A stretch of DNA of 6,400 nt, from positions 1 to 6,400 of the forward strand of contig SXXA01000140.1 of NCBI GenBank assembly GCA_005791325.1, given 5' to 3'. The stretch's first letter is position 1. Every line of letters starts with the position of its first letter. This document shows positions 1-6,400 of the stretch, one piece after another. Made by a program: the position numbers and the translations under genes. Under the pieces are notes generated by a model. It saw only the letters and a program-made list of their open reading frames with translations. It did not search any database and was not told the DNA's origin. The DNA is from Actinomycetota bacterium. Lineage in GTDB: Bacteria > Margulisbacteria > Marinamargulisbacteria > SXXA01.

Positions 1-1096
1 GCACGTGTTGCAGCCTTGCGCGCCGGATTACCCCAATCCATTCCCGCTAAAACCGTTCACCGAAATTGTGCCTCAGGCATGGAATCGGTCACCACCTGTA
101 TGACCCAAATACAAATCGGCCAATCCGACATCATGGTAGCGGGGGGGTGCGAGTCCATGTCCAATATTCCATTATTATTTCAAGATGATATGGTTCGGTG
201 GTTGGATCGCCTGTCCAAAAGCAAATCCCTGATCGATCGCCTCAACACATTTAGCACATTTAGACCCCGTTTTTTACGTCCCGTTAGTGGTTTGTTACAG
301 GGGTTAACTGACCCCGTTTGCGACATGATGATGGGGCACACCGCTGAAGTGGTAGCCAATGATTTTGGCATTACCCGTTCCATGCAAGATGACTATGCCT
401 TGGCCTCTCACCAAAAAGCAACTCTGGCCATTGAAACCGGTCAATTTAGTGCGGAACTCATGCCCGTTATCATCCCCCCCCCAATACACCCACACCATCG
501 ATCGAGATTTGGGACCCAGAGCAAATCAAACCCTTGATGCATTGGCTAAACTCCCCCCATTTTTCAACCGAAAAACGGGCACCGTCACCGTGGGTAATGC
601 GTGCCCCATTACCGATGGCGCCGCCGCCATGGTGCTCATGAGCGATGATAAAGCCCACTCATTAGGCCTACCCGTTTTGGGGTATATCCGGGCATTTGCT
701 TACGCAGGATTGGACCCCACCCGCATGGGGTTAGGGCCGGTATTTGCCACCGCTAAATTATTAAAACAAACCGGTTTTGCCATGACCGATTTTGATTTAA
801 TTGAAATGAATGAGGCCTTTGCCGCCCAAATATTAGGGAATATAGCGGCGTTTGAATCGACTCAATTTGCCCAATCGGTATTGGGACAATCCCAAGCCGT
901 TGGTGAAATACCGATGGATCGATTGAATGTAAATGGAGGAGCCATTGCATTGGGGCATCCGGTTGGAACATCCGGAACCCGAATCATTATGACCCTATTA
1001 AATACCCTGCGCCAACGTCGGCTACACCGTGGACTGGCCACACTGTGCGTGGGGGGCGGTCAAGGGGGATCTGTTATTGTGGAGGTAGACGCATGA
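1..1096 (+). CDS. fadI: 3-ketoacyl-CoA thiolase, FadI-like; 5'-partial and frameshifted at a 9-C run
   Basis: Catalyses the last step of beta-oxidation, the thiolytic cleavage of 3-ketoacyl-CoA to acetyl-CoA and a shortened acyl-CoA. Frame 1 is open from the window edge and carries the nucleophilic cysteine in HRNCASGM (Cys codon 67-69), then the FadI/mitochondrial trifunctional-beta style insertion with RPRFLRP and MMGHTAEVVA. It then meets a run of nine C's (474-482) and would stop at 535-537. Frame 2 takes over exactly there with YTHTIDRDLG, GTVTVGNACPITDGAAA, NEAFAAQ (809-829), the GHPVGTSG histidine (codon 956-958) and the C-terminal acid/base cysteine in LCVGGGQGG (codon 1046-1048), ending at TGA 1094-1096. 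Dropping one C joins the halves into about 364 residues. FadI is about 436, so roughly 70 N-terminal residues lie upstream of the window. As written, the frame-1 product loses the histidine and second cysteine and would be inactive. The stop overlaps the next gene's ATG. Family assignment is firm; whether the gene is functional is undecided. Confidence 0.93.
474..482 (+). repeat. Nine-C homopolymer at the thiolase frame break
   Basis: Nine consecutive C's follow the AT of an isoleucine codon. With nine, the thiolase reads IPPPIHPHH and stops at 537. With eight it reads IPPQYTHTID and continues to 1096, in line with the conserved spacing of the family, where an IPP-type motif precedes the D..R segment. 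Mononucleotide C/G runs this long are prone to both sequencing error and replication slippage. Confidence 0.9.
1081..1086 (+). promoter_or_regulatory. Ribosome binding site of the fadJ-like gene
   Basis: GGAGGT lies six bases before the ATG at 1093, inside the last codons of the thiolase gene. It decides the start: the frame is open further upstream, to a GTG at 1045, but that lies well within the thiolase coding region and lacks this spacing. The ATG overlaps the thiolase TGA as ATGA, which suggests translational coupling. Confidence 0.8.
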
Positions 1097-3195
1097 GTAT
1101 TCAGATAGATGTCACACAAGAGGGTCGTATTGGCTGGTTAACCTTTCATTCCGATGAAAAAGTCGTGACCCTATCCACCACCACCCTATTAACACTCAAG
1201 AACCATATTCGAGCCATTCGAGCCAACCAAACGATCGCCGCATTGGTTATTGAATCCAATTTACCCGACTGCTTTATTGCCGGTGCCAATATTCACGACA
1301 TTCAAGCCATCACCACCGCCGAAGAGGGATTCAAAGCGGCTCAAGATGGCCAAGCCATCTTAGATGAATTAGCAAACTTACCAATTCCCACCATTGCGGC
1401 CATTCGGGGGGTTGCCTTGGGAGGCGGGCTCGAACTGGCATTGGCCTGCCACTATCGATTGGTATCTGATCATCCCAAAACCAAATTGGGATTGCCTGAA
1501 GTTAATTTGGGAATTATCCCTGGATTTGGTGGCACCCAACGGTTACCTCGTTTAATTGGATTCGCCAAAGCGTTGCATCTCATTCCAACCGCTAAACTCA
1601 TTGATGCGAACACAGCGGTTAAAATGGGCGTCGCAGACAAACTACTATCTCATGCATTTTTTAAAGATGAGGTGCGCCAGTTTGCAAACCAAGTGGTGTC
1701 TCGGAAGCGCCATAAAAGACGGGTTAATTGGGAATGGAGCCCATGGTGTTGGGTCATGGGTTGGTTGGCCATTTTAAAAATACGAACCAAAACCAAAGGG
1801 AATTATCCGGCACCCATTGTGGCCGTTAAAGCCATGATCAGTGGCCGTTTTAAATCGTTAAAAAGCGGACAACGCAAGGAGGCTTATTATTTTTCTACAT
1901 TGGTTGGCTCCCCTGTTTCACAACGCTTAATCCAGTTATTTTTTGATCAAGAGACGGCCAAAAAAAGAGGTGGGGCGTGGCGATCACCCGATGTGCCCGC
2001 ATTGGGCGTGGTAGGAGCCGGATTAATGGGCGGGGGAATTGCATGGTTGGCTGCATCGAATGGGTGGTCGGTTCGATTACGGGACTTAAAATGGAATGCC
2101 ATTGAAATGGCCTTACAATCCGCCCGATCGATTGCAACACAACGGCGTCAATCCAAAAAAATGAGCGAAACAGCCGCACAACTGGCATTACAGCGGGTGT
2201 CTGGTAGCCTAACCGATAGTGGATTTGAATCGATTGACGTTTTAATTGAAGCCGTTGTTGAAGACATGGGAATTAAAAAAGCGGTATTTGAACAATTGGA
2301 AGCAGTGGTACCCCCACACACCCTATTGGCCACCAATACCTCTGCTCTTTCGGTCACCGAGATGGCATCGGGACTCCGTCATCCCGAACGATTGGTGGGG
2401 ATTCATTTTTTTAGTCCGGTTCACCGAATGCCGTTGGTAGAAGTGGTTGTGGGAGAACAAACCGATGATGGCATCGTGGAACAAGCCATGGGTTTGGTAA
2501 AGTCATGGGGGAAATTGCCCATTTGTGTCAAAGATCGACCCGGTTTTTTGGTCAACCGTCTTTTAATCCCTTATGTTACCGAAGCAATTCGGTTGGTATC
2601 GGAAGGAATACCATGCGATACCATTGATCGGATAGCCATCCAATTTGGAATGCCCGTGGGCCCATTGGCCTTGGCAGATGAAGTGGGATTGGATGTGGGA
2701 TACAAAGTTGCCCACATTTTAGAAGTGGGATTGGGTAGTCGCATGGCGGTACCTGTGGCTTTTAAAACTGTGATGTCGCAAGGTTGGTTGGGTAAAAAAG
2801 GAGGACAAGGATTTTATCAATATGCATCGAATGGGGCAGGAAAACGGGTGGTCAATCCGGCGTTATTATCCTTGTTTCCTCCCGTCAAACGATTGGATCA
2901 TACCATTATTTTAAATCGGCTCATGGGGGTGATGATAAATGAGGCATCCCGATGTTTAGAGGAAGGGGTGGTGGAATCAGCCTCCATGTTGGATTTAGCC
3001 ATGGTCATGGGAACTGGGTTTCCGGCATTTCGTGGCGGAATTTGCCACTATGCGGATTCACGTGGGATTCAATCTGTCCTTCAAACGTTGGCCGAATTAC
3101 AGTCATTCGGGGAACGATTTGTTGCTTCTGAACGATTACAAGAGATGGGACGTACGGGGAATGGATTTTACACAACTGAAAGGGGTTTATCATGA
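1093..3195 (+). CDS. fadJ: Bifunctional enoyl-CoA hydratase / 3-hydroxyacyl-CoA dehydrogenase (FadJ/FadB family)
   Basis: Performs the second and third steps of beta-oxidation: hydration of trans-2-enoyl-CoA, then NAD+-dependent oxidation of the L-3-hydroxyacyl-CoA. The 700-residue protein is close to FadJ length (about 714). Residues 1-190 form the crotonase domain, with the oxyanion segment FIAGANI (61-67), ALGGGLELA with Glu114, and GLPEVNLG with Glu136; these match the two catalytic glutamates of FadB. A basic, Trp-rich linker (about 203-236) leads to KGNYPAP. The dehydrogenase domain begins near 303 with the Rossmann loop GAGLMGGG (308-315), then NTSALS (Ser417), GIHFFSPVHRMPLVE with catalytic His438 and Glu450, and DRPGFLVNR (Asn488). 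The C-terminal repeat holds GTGFPAFRGG (640-649). Start chosen from GGAGGT six bases upstream. Neighbouring genes overlap at both ends by ATGA, so it should form a thiolase/bifunctional complex with the upstream gene product. FadJ rather than FadB is inferred from the FadI-type partner. Confidence 0.96.
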   Translation: MSIQIDVTQEGRIGWLTFHSDEKVVTLSTTTLLTLKNHIRAIRANQTIAALVIESNLPDCFIAGANIHDIQAITTAEEGFKAAQDGQAILDELANLPIPTIAAIRGVALGGGLELALACHYRLVSDHPKTKLGLPEVNLGIIPGFGGTQRLPRLIGFAKALHLIPTAKLIDANTAVKMGVADKLLSHAFFKDEVRQFANQVVSRKRHKRRVNWEWSPWCWVMGWLAILKIRTKTKGNYPAPIVAVKAMISGRFKSLKSGQRKEAYYFSTLVGSPVSQRLIQLFFDQETAKKRGGAWRSPDVPALGVVGAGLMGGGIAWLAASNGWSVRLRDLKWNAIEMALQSARSIATQRRQSKKMSETAAQLALQRVSGSLTDSGFESIDVLIEAVVEDMGIKKAVFEQLEAVVPPHTLLATNTSALSVTEMASGLRHPERLVGIHFFSPVHRMPLVEVVVGEQTDDGIVEQAMGLVKSWGKLPICVKDRPGFLVNRLLIPYVTEAIRLVSEGIPCDTIDRIAIQFGMPVGPLALADEVGLDVGYKVAHILEVGLGSRMAVPVAFKTVMSQGWLGKKGGQGFYQYASNGAGKRVVNPALLSLFPPVKRLDHTIILNRLMGVMINEASRCLEEGVVESASMLDLAMVMGTGFPAFRGGICHYADSRGIQSVLQTLAELQSFGERFVASERLQEMGRTGNGFYTTERGLS
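3178..3185 (+). promoter_or_regulatory. Ribosome binding site of the acyl-CoA dehydrogenase gene
   Basis: GAAAGGGG sits six bases before the ATG at 3192, inside the end of the fadJ-like gene, whose TGA overlaps this ATG (ATGA). A second in-frame ATG at 3198 is a possible start two codons later, but its spacing from the purine-rich stretch is less usual. Confidence 0.6.
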
Positions 3196-5057
3196 AAATG
3201 ACCGATAACCAAGCCAAGCAAGATGCATTGGACTTAACTGAAGATTCCAGGGAGCAAGAGTGGCGATCCGCCAGCGTGGTTGGAGAATTATTTAAAGGGG
3301 TATTTCGATGGGATTTAATCCACCCCTACCCCATGCAATCCGCCGCAGACAAAGCCATAGGGGATGAGGTATTGCTCAAATTGGAAGCGGTATTACAAGC
3401 CAATATCGATCCGGAAGCGGTAGATCGGGATCAGGCGGTGCCCAAAGCGGCATTGGATGCCTTGGCAAAAGGGGGGTTTTTTGGGATGAAAATTCCAACT
3501 GAATATGGTGGGATGGGATTATCGATTGTGAATTACACCCGGGCCATGGCATTGGTAGGCAGTTATTGTGGATCAACCGCAGTTTGGTTATCTGCCCACC
3601 AAAGTATTGGGGTGCCACAACCACTCAAATTGTTTGGCACACCGGAACAAAAACAAAAATACTTGCCACGATTGGCCAAAGGCGAAATTTCGGCATTTGC
3701 GTTAACCGAACCGGATGTGGGTTCAGATCCGGCTAAAATGACCACCACAGCGGTATTATCCGATGATGGGACTCATTATCTATTAAATGGCACGAAGTTG
3801 TATATTACCAATGGCCCAGAGGCAGGGTTGTTAGTGGTAATGGCCAATACAGCCGCAAAGGTGATGAATGGTAAAGAAAAAAAACAAATTACGGCCTTAA
3901 TTGTAGAAACCAACACCCCCGGTTTTGAGGTATTGCATCGGTGTCAATTTATGGGGATTCGAGGTATTGCAAACGGAATGTTACGGTTTACCAATGTAAA
4001 AGTACCGGTGGAGAATGTCATTGGCAAACCAGGGGAAGGATTAAAAATTGCATTTGTGACGTTAAATGCAGGCCGCTTAACCATTCCGGCCATTTCAGCG
4101 GCTGCTGGCAAGGTTAGTATGGTGGGTTCATTGGATTGGGCCACATCGAGGGTGCAATGGGGGCAACCAATTGGGGAGCATCAAGCGGTGCAAGACAAAT
4201 TGGCGCGGATGGTATCAGAGACGTATGCGATGGATAGTATGGCAGTATTATCTGCGGTATTGGCAGACAACCCCCACCGAGATATTCGCCTGGAAGCAGC
4301 CATGGCAAAGTATTTTGGATCGGAGCGGGCATGGGTGGTGGCAGACGACTTCTTGCAAGTGAGGGGGGGGCGAGGATATGAAACGGCAACATCATTACAG
4401 CAACGTGGTGAGGTGGGGTATCCTGCGGAACGGATGTTACGGGATTTACGAATCAATCGAATTATAGAGGGAACCAGTGAAGTAATGCAGTTATTTATTG
4501 CCCGTGAGGCCATGGATACGCATTTAAAATTCATACTACCGTTATTAGACAATCGGCGATCAATAACGGAGCGATTGGGCATTGTATTAAAAATGGCTCG
4601 ATTTTATAGTTGGTGGTTACCCAAGCAATGGATTCCACGATGGCGTTGTTTTGGTGCGAAGCGGTTATCGCGATGTAATCGGTGGTATTTACAGCGAATT
4701 GATCATGATGCACGGCGATTGGCGCGGTCGTTATTTTTAACAATGGCGCGGTATCAAATCAAATTAGAAAAAGAGCAGTTATTATTATCGTATTATGTGG
4801 ATATTGGAACAGAATTATTCTCGATGGCATCGGTTTTATCGAGAGCGGAATCCGATTTAGCGAACTTATCAGGTGACAAGGCCAAAGCCTTACAAGATTT
4901 GGTGGGCATTACATGTCAGGCATCGCGGCAGCGGATCAAGGGGTTATTCAAAAAAATCAGGTGTTATTCGCCCAAGAAGATGGAGTTGGTAAGCCGTGCA
5001 TTTTTAAATCATCGGTATGACTGGATGGTTAAGGGGATTATGGGAAATGTAAGTTAG
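3192..5057 (+). CDS. Acyl-CoA dehydrogenase, very-long-chain (VLCAD/ACAD9) type with C-terminal extension
   Basis: FAD enzyme of the first beta-oxidation step, acyl-CoA to trans-2-enoyl-CoA. The 621 residues exceed the roughly 380 of short/medium-chain enzymes and match the VLCAD layout. The N-terminus carries GVFRWDLIHPYP (36-47), similar to the region before the VLCAD N-domain. Then come IPTEYGGMGL (101-110), AHQSIG (135-140), the FAD/substrate motif LTEPDVGSD (171-179), LNGTKLYITNG (198-208), the GRL.IPA region (294-300), and RMLRDLRINRIIEGTSE (414-430). Glu426 is in the position of the VLCAD catalytic base. Residues about 440-621 form a helical extension like the VLCAD dimer/membrane domain, including an aromatic, basic stretch at 464-500. 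It is not the 814-residue enterobacterial FadE architecture, so no symbol is assigned. Last gene of the operon, overlapping the upstream stop by ATGA. Electrons would pass to electron-transfer flavoprotein, which is not encoded here. Chain-length preference is inferred from family only. Confidence 0.95.
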   Translation: MKMTDNQAKQDALDLTEDSREQEWRSASVVGELFKGVFRWDLIHPYPMQSAADKAIGDEVLLKLEAVLQANIDPEAVDRDQAVPKAALDALAKGGFFGMKIPTEYGGMGLSIVNYTRAMALVGSYCGSTAVWLSAHQSIGVPQPLKLFGTPEQKQKYLPRLAKGEISAFALTEPDVGSDPAKMTTTAVLSDDGTHYLLNGTKLYITNGPEAGLLVVMANTAAKVMNGKEKKQITALIVETNTPGFEVLHRCQFMGIRGIANGMLRFTNVKVPVENVIGKPGEGLKIAFVTLNAGRLTIPAISAAAGKVSMVGSLDWATSRVQWGQPIGEHQAVQDKLARMVSETYAMDSMAVLSAVLADNPHRDIRLEAAMAKYFGSERAWVVADDFLQVRGGRGYETATSLQQRGEVGYPAERMLRDLRINRIIEGTSEVMQLFIAREAMDTHLKFILPLLDNRRSITERLGIVLKMARFYSWWLPKQWIPRWRCFGAKRLSRCNRWYLQRIDHDARRLARSLFLTMARYQIKLEKEQLLLSYYVDIGTELFSMASVLSRAESDLANLSGDKAKALQDLVGITCQASRQRIKGLFKKIRCYSPKKMELVSRAFLNHRYDWMVKGIMGNVS

Positions 5058-5081
5058 GATAGCGGGAACTGCGTGACCATG

Positions 5082-5147
5082 CCCAACCTGCCCCCCCTTT
5101 TAGGTGAGGGTCAGGTTGGGGGTATCAAAATGCGACTCACCCTAAAA
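5082..5147 (+). other. Interlocking inverted repeats in the intergenic region (alternative hairpins or pseudoknot)
   Basis: CCCAACCTG (5082-5090) is perfectly complementary to CAGGTTGGG (5112-5120), giving a 9-bp stem around a 21-base loop. Part of that loop, TTTTAGGTGAG (5098-5108), is complementary to CTCACCCTAAAA (5136-5147) apart from one bulged C, giving a second 11-bp stem. The two cross over, so they can compete as alternative hairpins or coexist as an H-type pseudoknot. Neither stem is followed by a U run, so a classic intrinsic terminator is not supported. The element lies 24 bases after the acyl-CoA dehydrogenase stop and about 60 bases before elyC. It could be a 3'-end stabiliser, a dispersed palindromic repeat, or a leader element. 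Pairing is seen; function is unknown. I see no convincing promoter in 5058-5205. Confidence 0.55.
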
Positions 5148-5205
5148 CCCAAACTAAAAATCTTCCCCCCTTTATTCCGCATCAATTACATGCAAAAATA
5201 TCAAT

Positions 5206-5958
5206 ATGTTTATATTGTCCAAACTCCTGGGTCCATTATGTCATCCCCTTCCCATCGCATATTTCCTTATCGGCATTGGTATGATTATAGGATGGACCAC
5301 CCACCGTCGCCTTGCCCAACTCACACTAATGATCAGTTTCATCACCCTAACCTTAATGGGCTATACCCCACTCCCCAAATGGGGCATTCTGCAACTAGAA
5401 TCCAGATACCCCCACCCCACTACCCCCATTCATCACCACACCGGCATGATTGTACTGGGTGGCGGTGTTCATTCGGGACAGTTGGTTGCGAAACACCCCT
5501 ACTCCGCGTTAGGCGAAGGTGCCGAACGATTAACCACAGCCTATGAATTATTACAACGTTACCCTCACATGACGGTCATATTGTCCGGATACTCAGGTGC
5601 CATTCACCATTCTGGCCCCTCTGAATCGGAAATATCTCGCCAATGGCTGATTCAAAATGGAATAGCAGCCAACCGAATCATCATTGAAACCACGTCTCGA
5701 AATACCAAAGAAAATGCCCGTGCCGTCGCCACCCTACTCCAGCATCGAACCCAACCATGGCTATTAATTACATCCGCCTATCATATGCCAAGGGCCGCTC
5801 GATATTTTCAACAAAGCAACATTCCATTTACCCCTTTCCCCGTAGACTACCAACTCCCCAATCAGGTGTCATGGTTTAACCTATCGGCTGGCAGTTATTT
5901 ATGGGGCCTCCTACTCCATGAATGGATTGGGTTATGGGTTCAAAAATTCCAACCATGA
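5206..5958 (+). CDS. elyC: ElyC/YdcF-family (DUF218) envelope protein
   Basis: A 250-residue membrane-anchored DUF218 protein resembling E. coli ElyC (259 residues), which affects peptidoglycan assembly and envelope integrity; its biochemical activity is not settled. The N-terminus LSKLLGPLCHPLPIAYF lines up with that of ElyC and supports this ATG, although no clear Shine-Dalgarno sequence precedes it. Two hydrophobic segments (about 14-30 and 36-53) form a helical hairpin. The DUF218 domain (about 80-235) has MIVLGGG (81-87), GEGAERLTTAYELL (103-116), VILSGYSG (124-131), SESE (139-142), TKENARAV (167-174) and LLITSAYHMPRAARYF (186-201), all characteristic positions. In ElyC this domain is on the periplasmic side; the same is inferred here. 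It is separated from the beta-oxidation operon by 148 bases with a structured element, so it is probably a separate unit. Its coding strand is markedly C-rich, unlike the G-rich gene before it. It converges on the ABC transporter gene with a 26-base gap and no evident terminator hairpin. A YdcF or SanA paralogue is a possible alternative. Confidence 0.85.
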   Translation: MFILSKLLGPLCHPLPIAYFLIGIGMIIGWTTHRRLAQLTLMISFITLTLMGYTPLPKWGILQLESRYPHPTTPIHHHTGMIVLGGGVHSGQLVAKHPYSALGEGAERLTTAYELLQRYPHMTVILSGYSGAIHHSGPSESEISRQWLIQNGIAANRIIIETTSRNTKENARAVATLLQHRTQPWLLITSAYHMPRAARYFQQSNIPFTPFPVDYQLPNQVSWFNLSAGSYLWGLLLHEWIGLWVQKFQP

Positions 5959-5984
5959 TCCCCGTTTCCTTCGCTTCAACCCAG

Positions 5985-6400
5985 TTAGTGCGATTGCCCT
6001 TTTTGCTGATTCCACAAGGTGGCGTAGCGACCATTCGACTCAATTAATTGATGATGGGTTCCTACTTCAACCACCCTCCCGCTATCCATCACCACAATTT
6101 GATCGGCATGAATGATGGTGGACAATCGATGGGCAATCATAATACTGGTTCGATTCGCCGCCACCTCTGAAATGGCATCCTGAATCGTTCGTTCGGTGGC
6201 CGTGTCCAAGGCCGATGTGGCTTCATCCAAAATTAAGATAGGCGGGTTTTTTAAAATGGCCCGAGCAATGGCAATCCGTTGTTTTTCTCCCCCCGACAAT
6301 TTTAATCCTCTTTCCCCCACCAACGCCTGATACTGTTCAGGTAAACTCATGACAAAATCATGAATTTTAGCCAATTTGGCCGCTTGTATTATCTCATCCA
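5985..6400 (-). CDS. ABC transporter, Atm1/ABCB6-7-type exporter, C-terminal part of the ATPase domain (partial)
   Basis: Only the 3' end is in the window; the frame stays open to position 6400 (DEIIQAAKLAKIHDFVM), so the true start and the membrane and Walker A parts lie beyond it. About 138 residues of the nucleotide-binding domain are visible: the signature LSGGEKQR (6276-6299), Walker B ILILDE with the catalytic glutamate (about 6222-6239), the SALD D-loop, and the H-loop histidine in IAHRLST (codon 6129-6131). The IHDF.MSLP..Y...VGERGLKLSGGEKQR context is typical of the Atm1/HMT family of half-size exporters, which act as homodimers in the inner membrane. Characterised bacterial and mitochondrial members handle glutathione-linked thiol or metal conjugates. 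The substrate here cannot be told from this fragment. The gene ends at TAA (5985-5987) and converges on the elyC-like gene. A lipid or peptide exporter of the MsbA type is less likely. Confidence 0.92.
   Translation of the reverse strand, partial: DEIIQAAKLAKIHDFVMSLPEQYQALVGERGLKLSGGEKQRIAIARAILKNPPILILDEATSALDTATERTIQDAISEVAANRTSIMIAHRLSTIIHADQIVVMDSGRVVEVGTHHQLIESNGRYATLWNQQKGQSH

Noticed and set aside
359..481. Independent translation start for the second thiolase half at the frame-2 ATG 359
   Set aside because: The stretch 359-481 in frame 2 does not resemble thiolase, whereas frame 1 does over the same bases. Homology changes frame only at the C run.
1045..1092. Upstream GTG start for the fadJ-like gene
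   Set aside because: It would add a 16-residue Gly/Arg-rich stretch and lies deep inside the thiolase. The ATG at 1093 has a well-spaced GGAGGT and matches family N-termini.
1700..1810. Possible pair of compensating frameshifts in the fadJ linker, where the protein reads as an unusual Trp-rich stretch
   Set aside because: Neither alternative frame gives a better match, one is closed by a stop at 1725-1727, and the reading frame resumes cleanly at KGNYPAP. The linker is variable in this family.
4181..4582. 133-codon open frame on the minus strand inside the acyl-CoA dehydrogenase
   Set aside because: It is antisense to a strongly conserved domain, resembles no family, and has no start context; it is a shadow of the coding gene.
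5073..5546. An open frame of 157 codons beginning GTG, overlapping the intergenic element and the start of elyC
   Set aside because: It is low-complexity (Pro/His-rich), resembles no family, runs through the inverted repeats, and is in a different frame from the convincing elyC-like protein.
5959..5984. Bidirectional terminator between the converging genes
   Set aside because: The 26-base gap shows no inverted repeat or T run on either strand.
6372..6374. TTG as the start of the ABC transporter gene
   Set aside because: The frame continues to the window edge with family-like sequence (DEIIQAAK), and the ATPase domain would lack Walker A, so this is an internal leucine codon.

Overview
The window looks like ordinary metabolic chromosome from a Gram-negative bacterium, most plausibly a member of Pseudomonadota. 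The reasons are a fatty-acid beta-oxidation operon, an ElyC/YdcF-type envelope protein and an Atm1-type ABC exporter. G+C content is moderate, and long G or C homopolymer runs are frequent. I cannot place it at genus level. I see no tRNA, rRNA, CRISPR array, transposase or phage gene.

Positions 1-5057 hold three co-directional (+) genes that together carry out a full turn of fatty-acyl-CoA beta-oxidation. They are a FadI-like 3-ketoacyl-CoA thiolase (5' end outside the window), a FadJ/FadB-like hydratase/3-hydroxyacyl-CoA dehydrogenase, and an acyl-CoA dehydrogenase of the VLCAD type with a C-terminal extension. Both gene junctions are 4-base ATGA overlaps, each with a Shine-Dalgarno sequence inside the upstream gene, so translation is probably coupled. 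The acyl-CoA dehydrogenase makes the 2-enoyl-CoA, the bifunctional protein hydrates and oxidises it, and the thiolase releases acetyl-CoA.

The thiolase frame is broken at a run of nine C's (474-482). Removing one C restores an uninterrupted protein with every catalytic motif. This is either a sequencing error, a recent lesion, or a slippage-prone switch. It is the observation most worth checking.

Positions 5058-5205 are intergenic and contain two interlocking inverted repeats (5082-5147) that could form alternative hairpins or a pseudoknot. Then comes an elyC-like gene (5206-5958, +), and converging on it the 3' end of an Atm1-type ABC transporter gene (5985-6400, -). The + strand changes from G-rich at the end of the beta-oxidation operon to C-rich in the elyC-like gene, although both are read in the same direction.

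I found no convincing undescribed system. The interest lies in the thiolase frameshift, the intergenic RNA structure and the mitochondrial-like make-up of the operon.
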